In this document: positions 33,004-40,956 of the stretch, piece after piece
Numbering within the stretch: the first letter of the stretch is position 1
Layout: each line of letters starts with the position of its first letter
Source: Bdellovibrio sp.
Lineage (GTDB): Bacteria; Bdellovibrionota; Bdellovibrionia; Bdellovibrionales; Bdellovibrionaceae
Direction: 5' to 3'
Assembly (NCBI GenBank): GCA_025359945.1
Contig: JANYDD010000003.1
Location: 1 to 40,956, forward strand
Length of the DNA stretch: 40,956 nucleotides
Made by a program: the position numbers and the translations under genes
Notes under the pieces: model-generated
Seen by the model: the letters and a program-made list of their open reading frames with translations, nothing else
Databases searched by the model: none
Told to the model about the DNA's origin: nothing

Positions 33004-34008
33004 ATGTTAAATGTGGCACTGATCGGAGCCGGTCTTCAGGGAAGACGACGAGTCGCACCCGTTTTAGCAAATAAAAATTGCAATCTAAGTTGGGTTATTG
33101 ACCGTAATTTAGAACGCGCGCAATCGTTAGCGGCTGGAACTCAAGCCACTACCGCGCAAAGTTTTCAAGCGGTTTTAGAAGACCCAAATGTGCAATTGGC
33201 GTTGGTTCTTACGCCTCCGGATAGTCATTTTGAAATCACGTCCGCGCTCTTAAAAAAAGGTATTCACGTTTTGTGTGAAAAACCGATGACGAGAAATTCT
33301 GTGGATGCCGAAAAGCTTGTCGATTTAGCTAAAGAAAATAAAGTTATTTTGAAATGTGGATTTAATCATCGCCATCACCCGGCTGTTCTTGAAGCCTACA
33401 AAAGGCTTAAAGAGGGCCAAATCGGGAAACCCGTTTTTATTCGTGGGAAATACGGCATTGGTGGTCGCACGGACATAAAGACAGAATGGCGAGCTAATCC
33501 CGAAATCGTTGCTGGCGGCCAATTGATGGAGCAAGGGATTCATCTTTTAGATTTGATTTCTTGGTTCACGGGTGGAGTTAGCGAAGTGTCGTGTATGACT
33601 TCGACCGCGGTATTCCCAATTGCTCCATTGGAGGACAACGCTTTTGTAACCTTAAGAAGTAAGTCCGGAACATTAAGCTCGGTGCACTCGACCCTTTGCC
33701 AATGGATTAACGAATTTGAATTTGAAATATATGGAGAAAAAGGATTTCTGGCGGTCGAAGGTTTAGGTGCAAGTTACGGAATTGAAAAATTAAAATTTGG
33801 TATCAACACTCCCGGCAAGCCCTTTAACTATGAAACCATCGAGTATCGCGGTGGCGATTCTTCTTGGACGCAGGAATGGGACGAGTTTCTTTCAAGTATT
33901 GCCGATCACCGTCAGCCCATTGGAAGCGGTGCAGATGGCGCACAAGCCGTGCGCCTTGTCGAAATGGCGTATCTTTCAAATAAAAGTCTGCAAACGCAAA
34001 AATTATGA
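33004..34008 (+). CDS. Gfo/Idh/MocA family sugar oxidoreductase
   Basis: The product has 334 residues. The Rossmann start VALIGAGLQGRRR and the family motif LCEKPMTRN (Lys-Pro) are clear, with the second-domain GGGxxx-like block GGQLMEQGIHLLDLISWF carrying the active-site His. These enzymes oxidise or reduce nucleotide-linked or free sugars with NAD(P). It begins 3 nt after the dehydrogenase stop and overlaps the SDR gene by 4 nt, so the three act together. Confidence 0.9.
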   Translation: MLNVALIGAGLQGRRRVAPVLANKNCNLSWVIDRNLERAQSLAAGTQATTAQSFQAVLEDPNVQLALVLTPPDSHFEITSALLKKGIHVLCEKPMTRNSVDAEKLVDLAKENKVILKCGFNHRHHPAVLEAYKRLKEGQIGKPVFIRGKYGIGGRTDIKTEWRANPEIVAGGQLMEQGIHLLDLISWFTGGVSEVSCMTSTAVFPIAPLEDNAFVTLRSKSGTLSSVHSTLCQWINEFEFEIYGEKGFLAVEGLGASYGIEKLKFGINTPGKPFNYETIEYRGGDSSWTQEWDEFLSSIADHRQPIGSGADGAQAVRLVEMAYLSNKSLQTQKL

Positions 34009-34931
34009 ATTACTTGGTGACTGGTGGTGGCGGATTTATTGGCCGTTCTCTGGTTGAATATCTAAGATCCAAAAACCATCAAGTTTTTTGGACTTCGCGA
34101 TTCAGCGAAAAAGCGGGCGCCCGTGCAAGCAAACCCAAACTACAGCTTGATCTCGGCGATTCTTCGTCAATCCTGAAAGCTTTGGAAATTTCAAATCCCC
34201 AAGTGGTGTTTCACTTGGCGGCGCAATCTTCAGTGAAAGATTCATTTACTGAATGGCAGAAAACTTTTCGCGCTAATCATGAAGGAAGTTTTGCCTTGTT
34301 CGAGGCCATTAGAAATCGCGGGACTGCTTGCAAAGTTGTTTCCGTGGGCTCGAGTGCCGAGTACGGAGCCCAAGCAAAATATCATGCTTTTCTGAACGAA
34401 AATCTGGACCCTCAACCTTCAAGCCCTTATGCACTTTCAAAATCGGCGCAGTCTCAGTTAGTGCAGTATTTTTATCGCGTGTTTGGGATGTCGATTGTTC
34501 ATATCCGGCCATTTGCAGTTATCGGTCCTGAAAAAAGGGGCGATTTTGTTTCTGATCTTTTAACCCAAAGCTTGAAAATAAAAAATGGCACTCAGGTCAC
34601 ATTAGAAATGGGCGACACCCAGCGCGAACGAGACTTCATCGACATTGAAGACTTTTGCCTTGCTTGTGAACTTTTGATCGAACAAGGGCAGCCGGGAGAA
34701 TCCTACAATGTAGCCAACGGAGTTGCGGTGTCTTTTGCTGAACTTATCCATTTGACCGCTGAACTTTTGCAGACTGAATTGCCTTTGAAATTAGACACCA
34801 GTAAGTTTCGCGCAGGAGATGATCAAAGACTAGTTGCGGACATTTCTAAATTGAAAAATTTAGGTTATTCTAGAAGCGTAAGCCTTTCTGTTGGCCTGCT
34901 AAGAATTCTTGATTCTCTGAGAAAGCTTTAG
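34005..34931 (+). CDS. SDR sugar reductase/epimerase, GDP-4-keto-6-deoxymannose reductase-like
   Basis: The product is 308 residues, with the Rossmann motif VTGGGGFIGRS, the SSAEYG block and the catalytic SPYALSKSAQ (Tyr-xxx-Lys). VIGPEKRGDFVSDL and RERDFIDIEDFCLA are typical of Rmd/Gmd-type enzymes that handle GDP-deoxymannose sugars. If so, it would fit with the perosamine-like aminotransferase of this cluster, but a dehydratase (Gmd) is not seen in the window. It overlaps the preceding oxidoreductase by 4 nt. Confidence 0.85.
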   Translation: MNYLVTGGGGFIGRSLVEYLRSKNHQVFWTSRFSEKAGARASKPKLQLDLGDSSSILKALEISNPQVVFHLAAQSSVKDSFTEWQKTFRANHEGSFALFEAIRNRGTACKVVSVGSSAEYGAQAKYHAFLNENLDPQPSSPYALSKSAQSQLVQYFYRVFGMSIVHIRPFAVIGPEKRGDFVSDLLTQSLKIKNGTQVTLEMGDTQRERDFIDIEDFCLACELLIEQGQPGESYNVANGVAVSFAELIHLTAELLQTELPLKLDTSKFRAGDDQRLVADISKLKNLGYSRSVSLSVGLLRILDSLRKL

Positions 34932-34935
34932 TCCC

Positions 34936-36282
34936 TTGAAAAAAAATGAGAAATTTCGTTTATCGCATAATTTTTTTCGAAGTCCCCTAGGCCATTTCTT
35001 CATCTGCGTAATTTTTTTTTCTTTCATCGTATTGTGTTTTTCGGAATTAATTCTTTCTGGGGTCATCTATGAAATTCTCAACAGCGATCTTATCTATATA
35101 GAGTCTCTTTACAGAGATTTGTTCGTGCGAGATTTTCCATTAAATGGATGGCTGGTAAGCCGAGCCCCGTATTTTTTCCCAGATTGGTTTCTTTATTTTT
35201 TTCTAAGAAAGCTGACAGGGGACTATGGCACCGCCTGGATCTTTTACGTTTTTGCTAACTTTTTTGCCTTGATCGGATTTTTTTACTTTCTTATTCGCTA
35301 TTTTTTTCCAGATTCAAAATGGCTAGATTTAAGATTAAGTTTAGGATGGGGAACATTGCTCATTCCGATAATAATAATGTGCCCAAAGGGAATGAGCTCC
35401 CAGACATTTATTTTCCCGGTCTACCATTCGGGAGCATTTTTAAATGGACTTTTTTTCATCGGGCTGTGGCTTGTTTCGCTGCGACGAAATCAAAATAAAA
35501 TAATTCTCTTCTTAACATCAGCAGTAAGCGCCGTTTCAATGGTCTCAGACCAGTGGTGGGCCCTCTGGTTCGCAGCCCCATTATTTTTAACGGAGTTTGT
35601 TTTTTTCATTAGAAAAAAAAGATCTCTCAGAAGAATTCTTCCATTTGTCTCGGCTGTCGCTTTGGGCACGATCATCGGCTTTTTATTACCGATGTTTATT
35701 GAACATCGGAAGTGGCTCTATTTCTCAAAAGCTCCACTTGGCGACGGGTCATCGAAGCCAGAAACACAGTTCCATTTGATAGTGAATGATTTTGGTCAAC
35801 TTTATTGGGCATCGCCGATTTTAGGTCTTCTGACTTTAACTCTTGTTGCGGGTTGGATTTTTCGGGTCGTAAAATGGTATCGCCTGAAAAAAAACAGCCG
35901 CTCTTTAGCTCCAGAGAACAGCGCTCAAGCAGGATTGCAGTCGTTCGTTTTATTTTCCGTGCTTGTTCCTTTTGTAGCAATAATTGTGATCGCGTTGTGG
36001 AGTCGTTTGAACTTTAGATACACGGTTCCTCTGTTAGTATTTCCTTGGGTACTCGTAGGACTGCAAATAAAAATTTGGAACTCGGATGTTTTTCGAAAAA
36101 TTACTTTGTTAATGCCTTTTCTGATAACAATTGGATTTTTTTGGAATAGAAATCAACCCCACGTACATCTACTAAAAACTCCTCTCCTTGCAGCGGCTAC
36201 CTGTTTAGATGTTGCTGCTAAAATTTACCTACCTATGCACATGACGCCAGCAAATTCGCCTTGTCGAATATTGTCGACTTGA
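34936..36282 (+). pseudogene. Large GT-C-like membrane protein, N-terminal fragment cut by a 106-bp insertion
   Basis: The frame opens at TTG 34936 (no SD), 4 nt after the SDR gene, and encodes about 10 membrane segments with an early acidic loop (IYIESLYRDLF), like GT-C glycosyltransferases. It should continue: the residues ATCLDVAAKIY, followed after the insertion by PIKNGASEYWNAKPL, form one uninterrupted coding frame. An inserted element at 36228-36333 supplies the stop TGA 36280-36282. Removing the insertion and one target copy (114 bp, 38 codons) restores the frame. The complete gene (34936-38094) would have encoded roughly 1000 residues: membrane enzyme, soluble domain and TPR tail. 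Confidence 0.75.
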
Positions 36283-36341
36283 ATGCGCTCCAGTCGAACA
36301 AGACAGGTAGGTGGCGTCATGTGCATACGTAAGAAAATTTA
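36220..36341. repeat. 8-bp target-site duplication flanking the MITE-like element
   Basis: AAAATTTA at 36220-36227 is repeated at 36334-36341. If the CC that follows each copy is counted, the direct repeat is 10 bp. Insertion plus duplication adds 114 bp, exactly 38 codons. Confidence 0.85.
36228..36333. mobile_element. 106-bp MITE-like element with 21-bp inverted ends
   Basis: Left end 36228-36248 and right end 36313-36333 are inverted copies matching at 19 of 21 positions; the core shared by both is TATGCACATGACGCC. The 8 bases AAAATTTA occur immediately on both sides, at 36220-36227 and 36334-36341 (with CC following each copy). The interior has no gene of its own. It ends one host frame and supplies an ATG (36283) for the remainder. 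The 8-bp duplication fits several DDE transposase families; the source transposase is not identified here. Confidence 0.85.
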
Positions 36342-37578
36342 CCCTATAAAAAATGGTGCCAGTGAATATTGGAATGCAAAGCCCTTGACTGAAAGCAACA
36401 CATCCGGAATTTGGGTCAATCAGTTTAATAACCAATTTCAGATCAATCACTGGATGAATAATCTGAATTGGTATTTGGATTCCGAAAGTCGCGAACCCCT
36501 TAAATATGATTTTATCGCAGTCGATACCGTCGATGAATCTTTAAAAAAATTAGTTTCCAATGTCGGCCCTCCCACGGAAATATTTTTTTGTGGAAGTACC
36601 GGATTTTATCTTTATCTTGACCAGCAAAAACAAAAACTAAACGGGGTACTGGGCTACAATGTAGAACAGTACTTTCGGTCTCTGCGAAATCAAAGTCCAA
36701 CTGGGGTAGATGTCCTGAATCTTGGCACTTGGGAAACCACAGCCTTTTCATCCACTGCGGATCGCATTCCTTCTGAGACCGTCAACCCGGCATTTTCGCT
36801 TCCCACAAATCGTGCTTATTCAAGTGCAAATACTTTGGAAAATATATCCTTTCAAAATGAGAAAGATCCTTCAGGAATGAATTCTGAATATTTTTTACGA
36901 TGGAAGGTTTTAAATTCAGTGGATTTTGCTTTTCTTGAAAAAAAATTTGAGAAAATCGAATCTGTTGCAGGAAAAAGTTTGGTCTTAAGTTTTTGGGCGA
37001 GATCGTTAAATGGGAACCTAAAGGCAAATAGCCACGGTTATTTATTGCCGAATGGATTTTTAGACAGTTCTACCCTTCATTTTGGAGGGTCTGACAATGA
37101 CACTTTTATTATTGATGGTCGCTGGCAGCCACACACTTTATTTTTAAATGCACCCGCATTGCCAGCGGCGGGGACAAATCCTTTAAGTTACTTAGTCATT
37201 AGGACGATTTTTTTTCAAAATTCCAAGGGTTCAGTTGATATCGACTTGGCAGGGGTTCGGCTATTGGCAAATCCCTTCGAAACGGCCCCACCAGAATATT
37301 TTTCTAATTATTCTCCTTACAACAATCGGACTGGTAAAGAACTGTTAGAACTTGCGGACAATGCCTTTAACGCTGGACAACTTTTGCAAACTTTCAAATG
37401 GCTAAAAGTTGCTGAAAACGCTATGGGAGCACACGCAGAAGCGCTTTTTCATTTAGCGCCGCGGGCCTCAAAAACCAAAGCAAACTCTCCTGCCGAAGAT
37501 TCCGAAATTCATTGGCGACTGGCGCGTTTTTATTATTATTACTATTTCAAATTGAAAATGGATGCCGGGGGGGGGTAG
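36283..37578 (+). pseudogene. Middle fragment of the same interrupted glycosyltransferase-like gene
   Basis: The reading frame is the same as that of the upstream fragment, but its ATG (36283) lies inside the inserted element, so the first 17 or so residues are not native. From KIYPIKNGASEYWNAKPLT the protein continues the host gene: a block with INHWMNNLNWYL, then a soluble, beta-rich domain and a helical TPR-like start (TGKELLELADNAFNAGQLLQ). It ends at TAG 37576-37578, directly after a run of nine G (37567-37575). One added G (or two removed) would carry the frame into the following segment. Confidence 0.7.
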
Positions 37579-38094
37579 AAAATCCCGAAGGCGAAGGCTA
37601 CATTCAGTCTGCGGCAAAGCATATCAGCGAAGCCGACCAAGTTTTTGGGGCGGCCAACACTAAAATGTGGGCAACGATAATTTCAAAAGGACTTTTAAGG
37701 TTCTCTGGTTTAGGATGGCGAAATAGTTTAGTGGTGGCATATGTTAAGGACATTGATAGCGCCATTGCACTAAATCCAAATTTGCCCGAGCTTTTTGCCT
37801 TTCGCGGTCGAATGGAATTTGATTTGGCTAGTCTTAGCGGTGTCTCTTGGTTTCGAAGTTTTTTTGATTTTGCAAAGCTCGCTGCAAATAGCAATAAAGT
37901 CTTTCGAAAAAGCTTCGACCCTGGCCCCTAACGACAAATTATTTCGGTTGTGGTTGGCAAATGCCCGGATAAAGAATAATTCTGGAACCATCGATGACCA
38001 ACAATTTTTGAGGGATTATCCGAGAGTCGGGCCATTAACCGAGAATCGAAAATTAGAGTTGAAGCAACTGTTGGGCGTGAATGCCGTTTTTTAA
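37579..38094 (+). pseudogene. TPR-like C-terminal remainder of the interrupted gene (two frames)
   Basis: Coding continues in a shifted frame from the G tract to about 37906 (VENPEGEGYIQSAAKH, then DSAIALNPNLPELFAFRGR), and then a second shift moves it to the frame that ends at 38094 (KSFEKASTLAPNDKLFRLW, then NARIKNNSGT). Both parts have TPR spacing and composition and clearly belong together. Dropping one A in the AAA at 37907-37909 would join them, although the exact site is not certain. Two shifts within about 340 bp mean a decaying gene or sequencing errors. Confidence 0.65.
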
Positions 38095-38113
38095 AAACCG
38101 AGAGGAAAACACT

Positions 38114-39820
38114 TTGAAGGTCTTTCGAAAAATTGTCTTAGTTCTTTTATTGGTTCTCCCGGCTGCGATTGTTTACCACGAAAACGTTTCGGTTGGCCGC
38201 GCTATGGTCGACGATCATTGGCCCCAGAAATTAACGTTGGGCGATCAAAACGGAATTTACGTCACATTTAAAGAAGCCATCGGAATTGGTACCGTTCCGC
38301 AAGGAATAAAAAACGGCTGGTTGGGCGTTGGATACATTTCGCTGATGGGATTTTACCACAAGCTTTCAGCCCTATGGATGACACCAAACCTTGACGAAAG
38401 TTTTGTTTTTAACGGAATTTTTTATATTGTCCTAGCTGTGCAAATCCTAAGTCTGATGATGTTTCGAATCGCTAGACATCAATCTCCGGCGACAGATCCG
38501 ATAGTGATTGCTATTTCAAGCGCGATATTAATTTTTTCTTTCTTTAAACTCAGTACCCTTTTAAGGTTCGCTTGGATCCCTTGGTCCCATTACGCTTCGG
38601 CATGTATGGGCATTTTATGTATTTGGTCTTTCTACGAAATTCTGCAATCTCAGAAGACGAAGTGGTTTTTTATTTTAGGTTTTTTTGGATTTTTATTTAT
38701 TACCACTCGCCGACACGAGGCCTCGGCAGTGTTGGTTGCCATGTTATTAACGGCCTCGTTTCTTGTGGGCCATAGTTTTTTAAGAAAAAAAATTAAATGG
38801 GACCCTCGGTGGGTTTTTAAAATTGGCGTCTTGTTAGTGGCACTTTTACCGGCTTACGGATTTGTAAAGTACTTCTCAAATAACATGCCAATGAACTCTC
38901 ACTACGCTCAACTGCGGGCTGAAAATTCTTATATTGACCAGTACATGAGAGTTTACCCGCACATGATCCCATTGCGTATTGTTCAAACTTTTGTTGATCC
39001 CAATTTTTACAGCCTCAACAACAAGTATGAAATTACAACTGTGATGGATCACAGTTTTAGTTTCGAGTCTTTCAAGATGCCCATGATCTATCAGATTCCG
39101 ATACTCCTCTATTTGCTACCTGCGGTTTTGTTTGCATTGATTTCTCTTTTTTTCAGAAAAAAAACTTGGAGCGACCCCCTGTCTCCGGCGCTTTTAGCTT
39201 TGGTTTTAGGATTTTCAACGTACTCAGTGATCACCTGCGGTTATTTGGCGACGGCAGTTTGGGGAGGCACTCACCTTCAAAACGGATCGGTCCGAGAATT
39301 TTTGTTCGCTAGTCTTGCTCTTCTTGTAGCCGCGGGGCCAGGACTGGCCCTTGTTGTTTTTAAAGAAGATTCTGGCTGGAAAAAATGGGCTTATCCGTTG
39401 GCGGGCATTCTTCTTTTACCAGTTCTTTTGGGACAAGTTGTATTTACCAACATGTGGAAACTGAATATGCCCTCATACACCTTGGAATCTGTTCAGGCCG
39501 AACACCAGTGCAGTCAGGGTCGATGCCATGTTAATTTTAAATTCTTTTTGCCCGGGCATCGCGAATTTCAACCGCCCTTTCAAGAAACGATTGTCAATTT
39601 TAATTGCCCGTTTGGGATTGATGGTAAACCTTTAGCGTTAGGCCAAGCTGGTATTACAAAACTAGGACCTTCTTTTGATTTCGAAGTTTTAAATTGTCCA
39701 AACCCTGTCGACATCGAGGTCTATCCTTTGTTCCTGGGGTATTGTGGTTCGGGAAATCCTTCGCTGAAAATCTCGGCTTGCTCGGCAGGTGCACAGGATC
39801 CTGCCTGCAAAAAGCTTTAA
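38114..39820 (+). CDS. Polytopic membrane protein with Cys-rich soluble C-terminus
   Basis: I chose TTG 38114, which has GAGAGG 8 nt upstream (568 residues); ATG 38081 is also open and overlaps the preceding frame by 14 nt. The N-terminus is a hydrophobic helix, then about 10 more membrane segments, with a loop rich in His/Arg (TTRRHEAS). The last 115 or so residues are soluble and contain eight Cys (CSQGRC, FNCPFG, LNCPNP, GYCGSG, KISAC, PACKKL), probably disulfide-bonded outside the cytoplasm. The function is not recognised; a GT-C-like or wall-glycan role is suggested only by context. Its TAA overlaps the stop of the convergent gene. Confidence 0.65.
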   Translation: MKVFRKIVLVLLLVLPAAIVYHENVSVGRAMVDDHWPQKLTLGDQNGIYVTFKEAIGIGTVPQGIKNGWLGVGYISLMGFYHKLSALWMTPNLDESFVFNGIFYIVLAVQILSLMMFRIARHQSPATDPIVIAISSAILIFSFFKLSTLLRFAWIPWSHYASACMGILCIWSFYEILQSQKTKWFFILGFFGFLFITTRRHEASAVLVAMLLTASFLVGHSFLRKKIKWDPRWVFKIGVLLVALLPAYGFVKYFSNNMPMNSHYAQLRAENSYIDQYMRVYPHMIPLRIVQTFVDPNFYSLNNKYEITTVMDHSFSFESFKMPMIYQIPILLYLLPAVLFALISLFFRKKTWSDPLSPALLALVLGFSTYSVITCGYLATAVWGGTHLQNGSVREFLFASLALLVAAGPGLALVVFKEDSGWKKWAYPLAGILLLPVLLGQVVFTNMWKLNMPSYTLESVQAEHQCSQGRCHVNFKFFLPGHREFQPPFQETIVNFNCPFGIDGKPLALGQAGITKLGPSFDFEVLNCPNPVDIEVYPLFLGYCGSGNPSLKISACSAGAQDPACKKL

Positions 39821-40833
39821 GAAGCGACTGTGCAGCTTTGTTTGCTTTTGTAAATTCTTACCGCCGGCCCATAAAATCCATTTGAAAATTCTTTTAACAA
39901 ATCAAATTTTTTTAAAAATTCCTGATTTCTGGTTTTTGGGTCATGTGGAATTTCAAAAGGGTAAAAACCTGTGGAGTTTATAAAATGAATATTAGAATAA
40001 ATTGGTTCTAAATACATTGATTTTCCTGGGCCGTAAGAATCCTGAAACCATTGGTCAATCACGTAATAATCAAGACATTTAGGCTGAAGCCATTCCTCTC
40101 CGAAAGCCATAGGGATAATTTCAAAGTGATTAGGGTCGACAGGATTTCCCCAGCCCCCTTTTCCCCATCCGATAGTTGAACCCAATGGAATCTGCTGACG
40201 GATCCAATGTTCTGCCGCGACTCGAGAATCCGGAAGAAAATTGGTGTAAACTTGGGCCGTGGTCTTTGCCAGGGGTTCAACCAGGATTAAAAAAATCAAT
40301 AGCGCTAAATATCTTTTTGATCGGCCTTTCGTTAGATTGTACTTCTCAAGTAAAAAAGAAAAACCTAACCCTTGCAGCAAAAATAAATAAGGCAAGGTCG
40401 CCGTCATATTTCTGGCAAGGTTGGTGCGGTATCTTCCTAGTAAAAAAATAAAAATTAGTGGCGTTACAAACAGCAGCCATGCTTTCCATCGATCCCAATT
40501 TAGGGACCTCCAAACACCTATCAAAATCACAAAAGCCCCCAAAACTCCAAACGAAGTGAAAAGAACATATTGAGCGTACATTCCAATTCCAAAATCGGAA
40601 GTGCCCCCCGCAAGACCAGCTTCGTAATTAAGAATATTTGTTTTGAAATCCGCCAGAAATCGCGTGGGCTCGACAACTGCAAAAGGATTAGAAGCTGCAA
40701 AGCCGCCAATAAAAGCCAAACCATGGACAAACCAAAACTGCGGCTTCAAAACCTCAAATAGTTTTTTTGAACGGGCTAACTGCGCAACTGCCACGGAAAA
40801 CAACATGAGCAAAGCATAATAGATCTCTTTCAC
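39817..40833 (-). CDS. Short GT39/ArnT-like membrane protein, N-terminal half missing
   Basis: The product has 338 residues from GTG 40833 and no SD. GGFAASNPFAVVEPTRFLADF and the following loop resemble the middle of GT39/ArnT-type glycosyltransferases, and WIRQQIPLGSTIGWG resembles their C-terminal domain. The catalytic loop near the N-terminus of such enzymes (an acidic pair after the first membrane segment) is absent, since an in-frame TAA lies only 9 nt upstream. It is therefore either a 5'-truncated gene or a shortened non-catalytic relative. It converges on the preceding membrane gene, overlapping by 4 nt. Confidence 0.55.
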   Translation of the reverse strand: MKEIYYALLMLFSVAVAQLARSKKLFEVLKPQFWFVHGLAFIGGFAASNPFAVVEPTRFLADFKTNILNYEAGLAGGTSDFGIGMYAQYVLFTSFGVLGAFVILIGVWRSLNWDRWKAWLLFVTPLIFIFLLGRYRTNLARNMTATLPYLFLLQGLGFSFLLEKYNLTKGRSKRYLALLIFLILVEPLAKTTAQVYTNFLPDSRVAAEHWIRQQIPLGSTIGWGKGGWGNPVDPNHFEIIPMAFGEEWLQPKCLDYYVIDQWFQDSYGPGKSMYLEPIYSNIHFINSTGFYPFEIPHDPKTRNQEFLKKFDLLKEFSNGFYGPAVRIYKSKQSCTVAS

Positions 40834-40853
40834 AATTGAGCTTTAAAACCAGT

Positions 40854-40956
40854 TTAAGCAGTTGAATTTAATGATTTTTTAGCGATTTCAATTTTTTCTT
40901 TAGATAATTGGATCGATAAATCGATAATTTTATCTACAATTTTTTTGAATTTCTTG
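40854..40956 (-). CDS. C-terminal end of a gene entering from the right edge
   Basis: Reading the minus strand from the window edge, 33 codons are open up to TAA at 40856-40854, ending KKSLNSTA. The peptide is amphipathic and rich in K, I and E, with no membrane segment. It is in a different frame from the GT39-like gene, whose start lies 20 nt downstream. No family can be named from so short a piece, and it could be a chance open frame. Confidence 0.4.
   Translation of the reverse strand, partial: KKFKKIVDKIIDLSIQLSKEKIEIAKKSLNSTA

Noticed and set aside
1-40956. CRISPR arrays or tRNA genes.
   Set aside because: No regularly spaced direct repeats were seen. The only TΨC-like GGTTCGATTCC arm belongs to the tmRNA.

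Overview
The window looks like a chromosomal segment of a Bdellovibrio-like bacterium (Bdellovibrionota or a close relative). The evidence is a TIGR02147-family regulator, an MglA-type polarity GTPase that is close to the Myxococcus protein, frequent TTG starts behind good Shine-Dalgarno (SD) sites, lipoproteins with short lipoboxes, and a large envelope-sugar cluster. Base composition is moderately AT-rich. All family names are my recognition of motifs; no database search was run.

Layout. 1-274 is the right end of an ISAs1-family insertion sequence, which stops 18 bp short of the 3' end of a minus-strand tmRNA gene (293-649). 999-6534 holds single genes: a TIGR02147 regulator, a lipoprotein, a degenerate receiver plus cNMP-binding protein, an exported thioredoxin/TPR protein and a YgjP-like metalloprotease. 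6753-6852 is a small SRP RNA, followed by the tight operon dnaX-ybaB-recR-mglA-nadA and a small unknown gene. 11909-13300 contains a PilZ-like protein, an internally deleted IS256-type element that keeps an in-frame transposase remnant, and a 41-bp-arm hairpin. 14036-19860 contains a lysophospholipase-like hydrolase, a glycine-rich lipoprotein, and a two-gene exported module: a degenerate HAD-like protein and a metallophosphoesterase that resembles the phage T5 A1 DNA-transfer family and carries three HTH-like repeats. A recD2 helicase gene follows.

22.8-40.9 kb is an envelope polysaccharide/glycan cluster on both strands. It holds two dolichyl-phosphate-mannose-synthase-like GT2 enzymes, a GNAT protein, GT-C-like membrane proteins, a perosamine-synthase-like aminotransferase, a cupin, a heptose-phosphate kinase-like GHMP kinase, a methyltransferase, two SDR epimerase/reductases, a Gfo/Idh/MocA oxidoreductase and a nucleotide-sugar dehydrogenase whose catalytic Cys is Thr. 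The genes together would make an activated deoxy/amino sugar or heptose, attach it to lipid carriers and transfer it at the membrane.

The most striking unlisted structure is at 36220-36341. A 106-bp element with 21-bp inverted ends and an 8-bp target duplication has inserted into a large membrane glycosyltransferase/TPR gene, adding exactly 38 codons and an in-frame stop. The same gene carries a 9-G tract with a frameshift and a second frameshift downstream. The exported HAD/metallophosphoesterase pair at 16292-19860 is the best candidate for an undescribed protein system.
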